A stretch of DNA of 64,000 bases from Flavobacterium sp. UBA7680 (GTDB lineage Bacteria > Bacteroidota > Bacteroidia > Flavobacteriales > Flavobacteriaceae). Position numbers and translations under genes: made by a program. Numbering within the stretch: position 1 is the first letter of the stretch; every line of letters starts with the position of its first letter. Location: positions 328,304-392,303 of the forward strand of contig NZ_DLHA01000032.1 of the NCBI RefSeq assembly GCF_002482975.1, given 5' to 3'. Below are positions 50,942-61,700 of the stretch, piece after piece. The notes under the pieces are model-generated. The model was not told the origin of the DNA and made no database searches. It saw only the letters and a list, made by a program, of their open reading frames with translations.

Positions 50942-53797
50942 TTATTTCTTTATAAAACGTTTTATTGCTTTTTCTCCATCTTTTTCAAAAACAACAAAAT
51001 AAATTCCTTGTCTTAAATTCGAGACATTCAAACTATTATCATTGCTTTTTTGTGATGAAACTACAGAGCCTTGAGAATCTATTACTTTAACATTTCCTCC
51101 CGAAACATCTTTTGTAAAGAAAAGCGTTTCTGAAACCGGATTTGGATATACGTTAAATACAACATCTTTCACTTCATCGTCTATAACTGCCGACGGTGCT
51201 CCTGCTCCAACTTTTGTAATTCTGATCCAGTTGATGTTCATTCCTGTATTTTGAATATAGATTCCGAAATTATAGGTTCCGGCATTTACGTTTACGGTTT
51301 GCGTAACCGTCTGCCAGTTTTGCCATCCTCCTGTATTTGGAATATCAACATTTCCTAACAGAATAGTTCCTCCGTTTAAATCAGATGATAATCTTCCGCC
51401 TGTTACGGCACTTGCCACTCTGTATTCAATTAAATAAGAACCCGTTGTTGGGAAATTAATATTGTTATATGCTAGCCAGTCTCCTGTTTCGGTATAACCT
51501 ACGTTTGAACCTCCGCCTGTATCTGTTGTAGCTTCAACCTGAATACCGCTCATTGCTGAATAATCTTCGGCCTGAATTAAACTAGAAGTCTGAGAAGTCG
51601 TTGTGGCAATTAATTTCCATTGTCCACAAGTTTGGTTGTTATTGTCCCATTGCTGAACATTGGCACCATTTGCAGTACTTGCTCCGGCAACCTCAACAAT
51701 TCTTCCGCTGTGTCTGGCAACGATTTTATAAAAGCCATCGCCTGTAGAAACTAACACAAACTGTTGGTTTGTAGTTCCATTGTACGGATATTGCTCTACA
51801 CTTACACCATTTGCTGTATTAAAACCATTTACGTCTAATGATTGTCCGCTGTGGTTGGCAATGATTTTGTATAAACCATCACCTAAATGTGTAAACGTAA
51901 ATTTTTGATTGTTTCCTGTATTTGCAGTTCCTTGTTTGATACCTGCTCCGTTAGTTAAACTGGCGTTCCAAACATCCATATTTAGATTACTGTTTCGGTT
52001 TTGCAGGAAGAAAGTTTGATTTCCTAAAGTGGTAACTCCGTTTGCCAGAATTCGAATCGAACTTACTTTGTCATTCCAAGTTGTATTTAAACATGAATTA
52101 TCAGAATTAATTACAGTTGAAGCTCCGGTAAAATTATCATCTTGGTATAAAATTGCCTGAAATCCCTGCGTAATTCTAAGCGACGAAATATCATCATTTA
52201 AAACCCCTAAAGAATTTAAACGTGCCAAATTATAATCACCAATAGTTAATCCGCCTGAGAAACCTGTATAATTACAATCTTTATAAACGGTAATTACATC
52301 TGTCGACGGATTAATATTTCCACCCGGTGGAATTGTTCCTGTAATCGAATAACTTCCGATAGAACCATAAGCCGAATATCCACCGCTTCCTGCATTTCCT
52401 GCTCCGTTTCCATCTACGCCGATAAAATATTTACCAGCCGGAAGATTTACATTCATTGAAGCATTTAAAACAAACGGATCAGAGTTCCAATACGTTCCCA
52501 TTTCTGTTCCGGCAGAATTATATAATCTTAGCAAAAGATGCAGATTTCCGTCTCTTGAAACGGTGTTGGCATTTATAGAAACATTTCCACCGCCAGTTGT
52601 AAAAGTGAAGAAATCATAATCAGCTGCACTTGAAATAATTCCATTTCTTTGATTGATTGCTCCACTTGCATTATAATCTAAAGTGGCTGCAGAAGCAGTA
52701 TTATCTCCATAATCGTCTCCGCGATATCCAACTCCAAATTTAGAACCTGCAATTGTCGCTACGTCATCTTGTAAATTATTAGCAAAATTGTATTCGCCTT
52801 TACTCCATTGTACAACAGGTCTGTAATATCCTGCACCCATAATTGGAGCCCACGAAGTTCCGTCTAAACCTACGAAATAATCTTCGGCAGGATTCGTACG
52901 TCCATCATGACCAAGGTCGAAAGTATGTCCAATTTCGTGAGAAGAAGCATCACCACCCGATTTTCCAGAAGTAATAAATACCCAGCAAGGCACATCATTA
53001 TCCCAGTTAAAAGAACCAATGTAAGCTACACCACCCGCACCCGGAGCCGCAGTATTTGTTGGCGTTACTACAACTCTCATTCTTCTGTTTCTTGGGTAAG
53101 AATTAAAAACAGCTTCGCTTGTGGTTACATTTAGATTAAAAGGTCTGTAATCTTCTGAAACTACTTCCCAATGCTGCTGAACAGCTGCATCGCTCATTCC
53201 GGAAGCGGCAGCGTTAATCGCGTTACCGTTGTTCCAAAGATTTCCTGCGGGCATATAATAACCATCAAAATCTAATAAAACGCAGCCTGCAGCACCCGGT
53301 AAACTTTGAAGGTTTAGCAATGCCGGAGCAATTTCTGCCGCCGCTGTTGTTTTATTTGCTGCTTTTGATGGAAGATTTTTATAATCAATACAAACCAAAG
53401 TATTAATATCAACTTTAGAAACAAAAGCATTTCCTTGTGCATCAGAATAATATTTGTAAGCTTCTCTGGTTTTCTTTAAAATAATATGACCTTCAAGAGA
53501 TTGGTCTTTTATTCTAATATAAAAAGAAGATTCTGCAACATTTTTAATTTCTCCAATTAAAAATTCACTTGACTGATCTGATTCTTTATAATTTATTTTT
53601 CCGTTAAAGTTTTTGGAATCGGCTGCCTGAAGCAGAATTGTTTTCTCTGGGCCTTTTGCAGTTGTTGAAGAAACTAATTCATTTTTTATTTTGTTCAAAA
53701 ATGTTTTGCTCGAACCTAAAGAAGTCTGTGCCGTAGCAAAATATCCTAAAGAGATTATCAAGAGTAAACTTAACCGAAATCTGTAATTATTTTTCAT
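50942..53797 (-). CDS. T9SS-exported metzincin protease with lectin-type modules
   Basis: 951 aa from the ATG at 53797, which gives a signal peptide (YFATA|Q); a frame to 53848 adds a poor N-terminus. Order: prodomain (about 25-170); zinc protease with HEIGHTFDLGH (287-297) and Met-turn PIMGAG; PPC domain (about 363-488); beta/gamma-crystallin domain (501-585); ricin-type trefoil (591-730); CBM6 (741-863); and a T9SS type A sorting domain (880-951, ending KRFIKK). It cleaves protein at a polysaccharide surface. Residues from the crystallin domain through CBM6 are nearly identical to the GH64 protein at 55872. It shares the glycan-degrading cluster with GH18 and GH16 genes. Confidence 0.88.
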   Translation of the reverse strand: MKNNYRFRLSLLLIISLGYFATAQTSLGSSKTFLNKIKNELVSSTTAKGPEKTILLQAADSKNFNGKINYKESDQSSEFLIGEIKNVAESSFYIRIKDQSLEGHIILKKTREAYKYYSDAQGNAFVSKVDINTLVCIDYKNLPSKAANKTTAAAEIAPALLNLQSLPGAAGCVLLDFDGYYMPAGNLWNNGNAINAAASGMSDAAVQQHWEVVSEDYRPFNLNVTTSEAVFNSYPRNRRMRVVVTPTNTAAPGAGGVAYIGSFNWDNDVPCWVFITSGKSGGDASSHEIGHTFDLGHDGRTNPAEDYFVGLDGTSWAPIMGAGYYRPVVQWSKGEYNFANNLQDDVATIAGSKFGVGYRGDDYGDNTASAATLDYNASGAINQRNGIISSAADYDFFTFTTGGGNVSINANTVSRDGNLHLLLRLYNSAGTEMGTYWNSDPFVLNASMNVNLPAGKYFIGVDGNGAGNAGSGGYSAYGSIGSYSITGTIPPGGNINPSTDVITVYKDCNYTGFSGGLTIGDYNLARLNSLGVLNDDISSLRITQGFQAILYQDDNFTGASTVINSDNSCLNTTWNDKVSSIRILANGVTTLGNQTFFLQNRNSNLNMDVWNASLTNGAGIKQGTANTGNNQKFTFTHLGDGLYKIIANHSGQSLDVNGFNTANGVSVEQYPYNGTTNQQFVLVSTGDGFYKIVARHSGRIVEVAGASTANGANVQQWDNNNQTCGQWKLIATTTSQTSSLIQAEDYSAMSGIQVEATTDTGGGSNVGYTETGDWLAYNNINFPTTGSYLIEYRVASAVTGGRLSSDLNGGTILLGNVDIPNTGGWQNWQTVTQTVNVNAGTYNFGIYIQNTGMNINWIRITKVGAGAPSAVIDDEVKDVVFNVYPNPVSETLFFTKDVSGGNVKVIDSQGSVVSSQKSNDNSLNVSNLRQGIYFVVFEKDGEKAIKRFIKK

Positions 53798-53844
53798 ATA
53801 ATTGGGGTTAAAGGGGGTTACAATATAGATTGAGTGTTTTTTAA

Positions 53845-53986
53845 TCACATAGAGACATAGATATCCTTATGGATAAAGGCTTTTTTACTTGGCATTAGCA
53901 ATCATAGCGTTTGACGATCACTATGTGCAAAAACTAGTTTTTAAAAACCTCTTCCTTTAAAAGAAAAAATCTATGTATCTATGTGT
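53845..53986. repeat. ACACATAG-family palindromic element, copy 4 (diverged)
   Basis: Ends TCACATAGAGACATAG (53845-53860) and CTATGTATCTATGTGT (53971-53986) are the family ends with several changes. The right part (AAAACTAGTTTTTAAAAACC, AAGAAAAAATCTATG) matches copy 3, but the internal palindrome is degraded. It lies between the GH18 and protease genes. Confidence 0.65.
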
Positions 53987-54006
53987 ATTAAAAAATATTC
54001 AATAAT

Positions 54007-54053
54007 AAAAGCACTACTCTTCTCTGCCGAAACAAAGAAGAAATAGTGCTTTT
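54007..54053 (-). terminator. Terminator after the GH18 gene
   Basis: AAAAGCACTA (54007-54016) pairs with TAGTGCTTTT (54044-54053) across a 27-nt loop, a few bases after the GH18 stop. Confidence 0.6.
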
Positions 54054-54059
54054 GAAAAC

Positions 54060-55700
54060 TTATTTTTTAATAAAACGTCTTACCGTTTTGATTCCATCTT
54101 TCTCTAATGAAATCAGGTAAATTCCTTTTTTCAAACCAGCAACATTGATACTGTTGTTGTTTACTGTTTGTGATGAAACTGTAGCTCCACCTTCAGAATT
54201 GATAACGCTTACATTTGCTCCAGAAACTTCTGAACTAAAGAAAAGTGTATCTTCTGTTGGGTTTGGATAAATGGTAACGCTTGCAATATCCGCAGAAGTT
54301 TCAGCAGCAGGAGCAACCGATTTTGCAGCTAAACCAGAAGCTGATTTCGTGATTCTAAACCAGTTTAAATTTACTCCAGAAGCTTGAATATAGATTCCGA
54401 AATTATACGTTCCGGCATTTACATTTACGGTTTGTGTAATCGTCTGCCAGTTTTGCCATCCTCCAGTATTTGGTACATTAACCGCACCAAGCTGAATTGT
54501 TCCTGCATTTAAATCAGATGATAATCTTGCTCCGTTAACGGCACTTGCAACTCTGTATTCAATTACATAATTACCAGATGTTGGAAAGTTAATATTGTAA
54601 TATGCCATCCAGTCTCCTGTATCTGCATATCCAACATTTAAACCTCCGCCAGTATCTGTTGTAGCTTCTGTTTGAACACCGCTCATTGTATTATAACTTT
54701 CGGCTTGTATTAAAGTTCCTGTTCCAGGAGGATTACTTCCAGTAATTACCTGATTGATGGCTGTTAATAATGATTTAGAACCTGTTGCATCCTGAGATAA
54801 TTCCCAAATCATAACTCCGCCTGCGTTTTGAATCGCAAAAGTTGTTTTTGCTTTGATTGTTGGAATTCCGTTATAGTAAATTGTATTTCCAACCTGATCC
54901 TGATTTTCTGCTCCCGGATATTGAGCTACGATATTCGCATAAGAAATTCCCTGATTTGCAGATGCTCCAAAACCATATCCGTAAAATGGTAATCCAATGA
55001 TGGCTTTACTTGCAGGTAATCCTCTTCCTGTCCAGTAATTAAATTGGTTTACAGCCATGCTGTATGGAGAATGCTGTCCCGGATTATTTGGCTGCCATGG
55101 CCCAGTTGCATCGTATGCCATGATATTGATCCAGTCGTAAGCCGCAAAAGTAGATGCAGGTACATTTGCACCACCATATCCTTCTGAAAGCGCTGACGAA
55201 ATCAATTTTCCATTGGCATGTAATTTATTCGCCAAGGCAATAACAAATCCGCCGTAATCGCCGTTAATTGCCGGACCTTCTAAATCTACGTCGATTCCGT
55301 CAAAATTGTGAGCGACCACATAGTCGTACAGCTTTTGAATAAAAGCGGTTCGGTTTCCCGGTGTAATTAAATTAAAATAATTGTCACGAATAGCACCTCC
55401 TTCAGAAATGGCACCTCCTCCAAGAGAAACAAAAACTTTAACGTTTTGAGCATGCGCAGTATTAATAATGGCATTATTTCCAGAATTAAAACTCAAATAT
55501 CCGTTTGCATCAGGATTTTCGAACGCAATATTAATGTGCGTTAATTTACTGTACTGGATAGTTCCTGCTAAAGCATTTAGATCAACCCAGTTCGGGACAT
55601 AAGCGATTACTTTTTTCTGCTGGGCCGTAGCTAAGTTAAAAACACCCAACACTAAGATAATAATGCATTTCTGCAGCATTCTTCGGTAATTGTTTTTCAT
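54060..55700 (-). CDS. GH18 chitinase with CBM6 and T9SS sorting domain
   Basis: 546 aa. Signal peptide about 1-26 (NLATA|Q). The GH18 barrel (about 30-320) has the catalytic DGIDVDLE motif at 134-141, acid Glu141, and VFVSLGGGAI on strand 3. CBM6 (about 331-455: LIQAESYNTMSG, NTGGWQNWQT) follows, and a T9SS type A domain (about 478-546). It hydrolyses chitin or related N-acetylglucosamine chains outside the cell. CBM6 is close to those of the flanking protease and GH64 proteins. Confidence 0.92.
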   Translation of the reverse strand: MKNNYRRMLQKCIIILVLGVFNLATAQQKKVIAYVPNWVDLNALAGTIQYSKLTHINIAFENPDANGYLSFNSGNNAIINTAHAQNVKVFVSLGGGAISEGGAIRDNYFNLITPGNRTAFIQKLYDYVVAHNFDGIDVDLEGPAINGDYGGFVIALANKLHANGKLISSALSEGYGGANVPASTFAAYDWINIMAYDATGPWQPNNPGQHSPYSMAVNQFNYWTGRGLPASKAIIGLPFYGYGFGASANQGISYANIVAQYPGAENQDQVGNTIYYNGIPTIKAKTTFAIQNAGGVMIWELSQDATGSKSLLTAINQVITGSNPPGTGTLIQAESYNTMSGVQTEATTDTGGGLNVGYADTGDWMAYYNINFPTSGNYVIEYRVASAVNGARLSSDLNAGTIQLGAVNVPNTGGWQNWQTITQTVNVNAGTYNFGIYIQASGVNLNWFRITKSASGLAAKSVAPAAETSADIASVTIYPNPTEDTLFFSSEVSGANVSVINSEGGATVSSQTVNNNSINVAGLKKGIYLISLEKDGIKTVRRFIKK

Positions 55701-55756
55701 AATAAATTGTTTAATAGATTAATAAAAATTTGTAAATATTGGGGGAAATGAAAAAT

Positions 55757-55858
55757 TTTGGATTTCAAACTTCAGATTTTAGATTTGATCGCTGAGCAAT
55801 CTAATTGGGTTAAACTAACTAACTCTCCCAAATTATTATCTAAAATCTAAAGCCTAAA
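55757..55858. repeat. Inverted AATCTAAAATCT words
   Basis: CTTCAGATTTTAGATTTGAT on the left and ATCTAAAATCTAAAG on the right are imperfect complements in the 171-bp gap between GH18 and GH64. They may act as a terminator for the GH64 gene. Confidence 0.4.
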
Positions 55859-55871
55859 ATCGTTTTTAAAA

Positions 55872-58541
55872 CTATTTTTTTATGAAACGTTTGATCGTCT
55901 GTTTGCCCTCTTTTTCAAAAACAATAAAATAGATTCCTTGTTTCAAATGCGAAACGTCAAAACTGTTATTATTGATTTTTTGAGATGCTACAGTAGACCC
56001 CGTTTGTGAATCGACTATTTTTACGCTTCCGCCAGAAAGATCTGTCGTTACATAAAGTGTATTTTCAACCGGACTTGGATAAACATTTAAAGCAATTTCT
56101 GCCGGTTCTTCTGCTGGTTGTACCGAAGCCGTTTTAGCAGCTGCACCCGCACCAACTTTAGTAATTTTAATCCAGTTGATGTTCATTCCGGTATTTTGAA
56201 TGTAAATTCCGAAATTGTATGTTCCTGCATTTACATTTACCGTTTGCGAAACCGTTTGCCAGTTTTGCCATCCTCCTGTATTTGGAATATCAACATTTCC
56301 TAAAACAATTGTTCCTCCATTTAAATCAGATGATAATCTACCGCCTGTAACAGCGCTTGCTACTCTGTATTCAATTAAATAAGAACCAGTTGTTGGGAAA
56401 TTGATGCTGTTATACGCTAACCAGTCACCTGTTTCTGTGTAACCTACATTTGAGCCTCCGCCTGTATCTGTAGTGGCTTCAACCTGAATTCCGCTCATTG
56501 CTGAATAATCTTCGGCCTGAATTAAAACAGAAGTCTGCGAACTTGTCGCCGGAACTAATTTCCATTGTCCGCAAGTTTGATTATTGTTATCCCATTGTTG
56601 TACAATTGCTCCAGAAGCTGTACTTGCTCCGGCAACCTCAACAATTCTACCGCTGTGTCTTGCTACAATTTTATAGAAACCATCGCCTGTAGAAACCAAT
56701 ACAAACTGCTGATTTGTTGTTGCATTGTATGGATATTGCTCTAAACGCGCACCGTTTGCTTTATTGAAATTATTGATGTCTAAAGACTGACTGCTGTGGT
56801 TGGCAATAATTTTGTACAATCCGTCGCCTAAATGTGTAAAGGTGAATTTCTGATTGTTTCCAGAATTCAACGCACCTTGATTAATTCCTGCTCCGTTAGA
56901 TAAACTTGCATTCCAAACGTCCATATACAAACCGCTGTTTCTGTTTTGTAAAAAGAAAGTTTGGTTTCCTAAAGTTGTCGTTCCGTTTGCAAGGATTCTG
57001 ATAGAAGTTACTTTATCGTTCCAAGTCGTATTTAAACAAGAATTATCAGAATTAATTACCGTTGAAGCTCCTGTAAAATTATCATCTTGGTATAAAATCG
57101 CCTGATAACCCTGCGTGATTTTTAATGAAGAAATATCATCATTTAAAACGCCTAAAGTATTTAAACGTGCTAAGTTATAATCTCCAATTGTTAATCCGCC
57201 AGAGAAACCTGTGTAGTTACAATCTTTATAAACCGTAATAACATCTGTTGAAGCCGGAACAGAAGGAACCGTTCCTGCATATCCTCCAAAAACAGCAATT
57301 ACTTTTGTTGGCTGCGGCGAATGCAATGATGGCGACTGATCTGCAACGTCATCATAAGCAAATCCATACGCTAAATTATCAATGCTGATTCCCGGTAAAT
57401 GCCAGAATTTAGAATAATGGTTTGTTGGGTTTACCTGATAAAATTTTGAAGCATCGTACCAGTTTTGCTGTCCCGGATTTGCTGTTGTAGTATTTACAAC
57501 ATGTCTGTTAATAGCAGCGGTTAATTGTGCCTGAATCACAAGATCTAAATCTCCGTCAACCAATCTTCTGTCGAGAACACCTTTTCCTTCAAGTGCTTCC
57601 TGAGTACTTGGTCTGTTTTGAACTCTTCCTGTACGGCCAACAAATCCTCCAGATTGTCCAACCATTTCTAGCTGTTCGCCAATAACTCTTCCTTTAAAAA
57701 CTCCGGCGTCTCCGGCATAAAAGATTAAATCTTCATTTTTATATTTATTCCAGATCGCATCGATATACGATTTTAAATAATTGGCTTGCGGCCCAACTGT
57801 CGTTCCTCCTGTTCCATCTGCGAAAGCGGGAGTTTTTGACGGAGCTGTAATTTCACCTGTTGTATTGTTTACACAACCTTGAAATTCTGACGGAACATTT
57901 GCTTTAAAAGCAGCAACAATATCTGCGTGGTTTTTTAATTCCCCTACTTTCTTTTGATATCCGTTTGCGCCAAATAATTCCAATCCCATTGGATATTTAT
58001 ACGAATCTACTCTCGAAGGATTTCCGAAGAAACCATATTGATTGTTCGTTAATTCGATTATTTCATATAAAATTCCCTGATTTGGATCTGTTGCATTCAA
58101 CGGATTTGGCGATGTATATCCCGAAGGAGCTCCATTGGCACCAAAAAAGTAAAAATACAACTGCGAACCTTTAGAAATAAAAACCCTGCAGCCTGCAATT
58201 AAAGGCAGTGTGAAAGTTTTATTTGGAATTTCGCTCAGCTTGGTAAAACAAGCTGCGTATTTTGAATTTTGTCCCGGTCCGGTATTTCCGCCAATTGTTG
58301 GTCCCGTAACGGTATTATAAGATGAACTCATTGGTAAAACCTGACTTGTTTTGGCATTTACCCAAACATGGTTTCCGGTGGTATAATCGATACCAACAAT
58401 AGCTACATACAATTCATTATCGTTAAATGTAGAAGTATTACTAATCGTAAAAGGAATGGCTCCCTGCCCGAACATAAAATTTGAAAACACCAGAAACAGT
58501 GCTGTCAGTAGTGAAAATCTTTGAAGTTTATTTTTTTTCAT
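55872..58541 (-). CDS. GH64 beta-1,3-glucanase with crystallin, ricin, CBM6 and T9SS domains
   Basis: 889 aa. Signal peptide about 1-26 (NFMFG|Q). The catalytic region (about 28-420: IPFTISNTSTFNDNELYVAI, GCRVFISKGSQLYFYF, YNVxY-equivalent DSYKYPMGLELFG) is a GH64 (thaumatin-like) endo-beta-1,3-glucanase. It is followed by beta/gamma-crystallin (434-518), ricin trefoil (524-664), CBM6 (673-796) and a T9SS domain (815-889). The 431-800 stretch repeats that of the protease at 50942 with about nine in ten residues equal by eye. It attacks beta-1,3-glucan of fungi or algae. Confidence 0.88.
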   Translation of the reverse strand: MKKNKLQRFSLLTALFLVFSNFMFGQGAIPFTISNTSTFNDNELYVAIVGIDYTTGNHVWVNAKTSQVLPMSSSYNTVTGPTIGGNTGPGQNSKYAACFTKLSEIPNKTFTLPLIAGCRVFISKGSQLYFYFFGANGAPSGYTSPNPLNATDPNQGILYEIIELTNNQYGFFGNPSRVDSYKYPMGLELFGANGYQKKVGELKNHADIVAAFKANVPSEFQGCVNNTTGEITAPSKTPAFADGTGGTTVGPQANYLKSYIDAIWNKYKNEDLIFYAGDAGVFKGRVIGEQLEMVGQSGGFVGRTGRVQNRPSTQEALEGKGVLDRRLVDGDLDLVIQAQLTAAINRHVVNTTTANPGQQNWYDASKFYQVNPTNHYSKFWHLPGISIDNLAYGFAYDDVADQSPSLHSPQPTKVIAVFGGYAGTVPSVPASTDVITVYKDCNYTGFSGGLTIGDYNLARLNTLGVLNDDISSLKITQGYQAILYQDDNFTGASTVINSDNSCLNTTWNDKVTSIRILANGTTTLGNQTFFLQNRNSGLYMDVWNASLSNGAGINQGALNSGNNQKFTFTHLGDGLYKIIANHSSQSLDINNFNKANGARLEQYPYNATTNQQFVLVSTGDGFYKIVARHSGRIVEVAGASTASGAIVQQWDNNNQTCGQWKLVPATSSQTSVLIQAEDYSAMSGIQVEATTDTGGGSNVGYTETGDWLAYNSINFPTTGSYLIEYRVASAVTGGRLSSDLNGGTIVLGNVDIPNTGGWQNWQTVSQTVNVNAGTYNFGIYIQNTGMNINWIKITKVGAGAAAKTASVQPAEEPAEIALNVYPSPVENTLYVTTDLSGGSVKIVDSQTGSTVASQKINNNSFDVSHLKQGIYFIVFEKEGKQTIKRFIKK

Positions 58542-58720
58542 ATCTAAATAATTGTGGGGTTTATGTAAATAGATTCTAAACTGAAGTCATCTTATAAATA
58601 ATGACTTTTTAATCATCCGTCAGGTGCAATTATTTGGTGCTATCCATTTAAATTTAATTCCAGCTTACAATTGAATGAGAGGGTTTATTTTAAAACAAAC
58701 TACACCCAACGGATTTTTAA

Positions 58721-61700
58721 TTATTTCTTAATTAGCTTTTTTGTCCAGCTTTTTTGATCTGATTTGAAATTCAGTATATAAATTCCTTTTGTCAGTCTGC
58801 TCAAATCAATTACGCTTTCACTTGCTTCTTTCTCCGGTTTATTCTGAAGAACCAGCGTTCCTGAATTGTTATAAATCGTAATGATTTTGTTGTCTAAATT
58901 TTCAGGAATTGCAACTTGAATATAGTTACTAGCCGGATTTGGATAGATGGCAAAAACAACACTTTCAGGCGTACTTTCTTCAACTATAACATTCGCTTTT
59001 TTAGCTGCCGAAGCAGATCCGTACGCTTCGATTTCATATAATGAATATCCGTAAGGAGCCAAAGCTTTTGTTGTACATAAAATACGCAGGTATCTTCCAG
59101 TTCCGCTTACGGTTAAATCATCCGTACCTCCGTCGCTGGCAGTTTGTGTATTGATAGTTTCGTTTTCGGTAAAAACATTATCTGTAGAAAGCTGAACTTT
59201 GTATTGCGTTGCAAAAGCTGCTTCCCATTTCAATACTACACGATTCAGGTTGTAATTACTTCCTAAATCAACATAAATCCATTCCGTAGCATTAGCAAAA
59301 GAACTTGCCCATCTTGAAACTGTTCCGTCTCCATCAGTAGCTTTTCCTGCTGCTAAAGTTGGATTTTCTTCTGTAGAAGCTGTAGCCGTTTTTGACAGAG
59401 CTAAATTTACATTTGGATTTGCTGTAATATTTCTAACAATAACATCACTGAAAACTCCCGTTCCTAAAGTTCCGTTTGCGTGAGATGTAACCGCCATTCC
59501 AACATAAATGGTATTCGCCATTGTAATTGTTTTTGGAGTTCCAAGTTGTGTCCACGTTGTACCATTATCAGATGTATAAGAAGTAAATACATTTCCTGCA
59601 CGTACCATACGAACCCATTTTGGCGCTGTTCCCGCGGCAACATCTGCAACCGTTACTCCCGAAGTAGCATTTCTTGATAAAAACTCAACGCCTGCAGCCG
59701 GTGTAACATCTGTCATAACATGTTTAGAAGTTGCTGTAAGTGTTTCTCTAAACATTACTCCCGCTTTTGCGTATGTATTCGTATTGGTTAATGAATTTAC
59801 TTTGGCAATAATTTCGGCATCACCAGTAATGGATTGATTTACAAATTGAAATTGATCGCTGGTTTCCCAAATATCAGTTCCTGAACCTTTTATAGTGAAA
59901 GTTCCGCTAGAATGTGTGGCTTCTCCCGCTGGTGTTACCGCACCTAAATCTGTACTAACCCACGGTGCAGGTAATCCAACTGGAGTTTCTGTTGAAACTA
60001 AATTTAAAGCTCTTAAATTATCAAAATAATACGTGTTTCCAGAATTTGTTCCCGGCTCATATAAGAAAACAAAACGGTTTACTTCGCTGTCTAAAGTCGA
60101 AGCATCTGGTGTGCTTACATATGTAAAAGTTACGGTATGCCAAGTATTGGTTTGTTTTACAACTCCCTGATAAATACTGTGTCTTCCTACCGGATAATTT
60201 GACGGAACCGAAGCACTGCTTTCTGCCTGCCATGAAATAACAGATCCAACCGGAGCAGAGGTATATACATCCATTGCGAATTTTTTAGTTCCCGCTTTAA
60301 AGTCTCCAATATTGGTTAAAGTTGTATTAAATGAGAAATTATCATATAATTCTGTAGACTTACGAACATATCTTCCAACGTTTGAAGATGTATTAATTCC
60401 TGTCGCACTTGGATTTGCTACGTTTGCTGTATAAGTTCCGATAGCATCTCTAAATGTAATATTGTGAACAGTTTGATAATCTTCGTAAACAACTCCAGGC
60501 GTAAATGTATCTGGAAGTTTTGTTGCTCCAATTCTGATATTATCAAAATAATAGGTATCGCTTGTAAAAGAACCTGAGTTAAACAATAAAACCATTTGGT
60601 TTACTGCCAAATTCGAAGTTCCTGCATCTGGACTTGAATTGAAATAAAAAGTCAAGGTTTCCCATTGGTTTTGTTTCGTTGTAATCGCAACGTAATTACT
60701 GTTTCTTCCCGTTGGGTAATTTGCCGGAAGCGATGTTGCACTGTTTTCTAAATTCAAACTTACAACCGTACCAATTGGTGCCGATGTATACACATCGATC
60801 ATGATTTTATTTGTCTGATTTTTTAGTAAACCAGCATCTTCGATCGTGCTTTGTGTATTAAAGAAAAGTACATCGTATTGTTCGGTTACGTTTCTAACAT
60901 ATCTCGCGACATTTGCCGACGAGTTAACAGCGTTTGAACCCGGATTTGCTACTACAGAATAGGTTCCTGTTGTAGTTCCTTTTATAATTTTGTTGATGCC
61001 GTCGTAATTCTGCAATACGTCTGTGGCAACAATTGGTTTTTCTGGTGTAGCTCTTGTCAACAGGTTATCAAAATAATAGGTTGCTCCAGAATTTGAATTG
61101 GATTCAAAAAGTAAAGCCACATTATTAATGGTTAAAGCACTTGTATTGGCATCGATAATTTTTTCGAATTCAAATTCAATCGTTTCCCATTTGTTCTGAA
61201 CCGTTGTAGTTGCTTTGTAACCGCTGTGTCTTCCTAACGGATAATTTGTCGCTGTGGTTACATTGCTATTTTCTAACTGCAATGAAACTTTGGTTCCAAC
61301 CGGAGCCGAAGTATACAAATCAAAAGAAATTCTTTTTCTTCCGTATACATAATCATTGGCGTTGCTGATTACTACGTTTTTGATATTGAAAACATCGTAC
61401 AATTCAGAAGAATTACGAACATATCTTCCTACCAAAGCCGAAGTATTAATTCCGGTTGCAGAAGGATTTGCTACAGCTTCTGTCAAAACTCCCGTTTTGT
61501 TTCCGTAAACAACATTTCTGTTCGTTTGAAAATCTTCCTGAATTTTCTCTACAGGAATTGCAGGTTCTGTCGCTACAGCCAGTTTATACGTATTTGCCGT
61601 ACAGCCAGAAGTTGTTGCCGTTACCGAAACATCTCCGCCTGCAGTTCCCCAATTTACTGTTGCAGCATTTGTTCCCTGCCCAGCCGTAATTGTTGCTCCC

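Noticed and set aside
53798..53848. Longer start for the metalloprotease
   Set aside because: It adds a 17-residue lead before a clean signal peptide and overlaps a repeat element.
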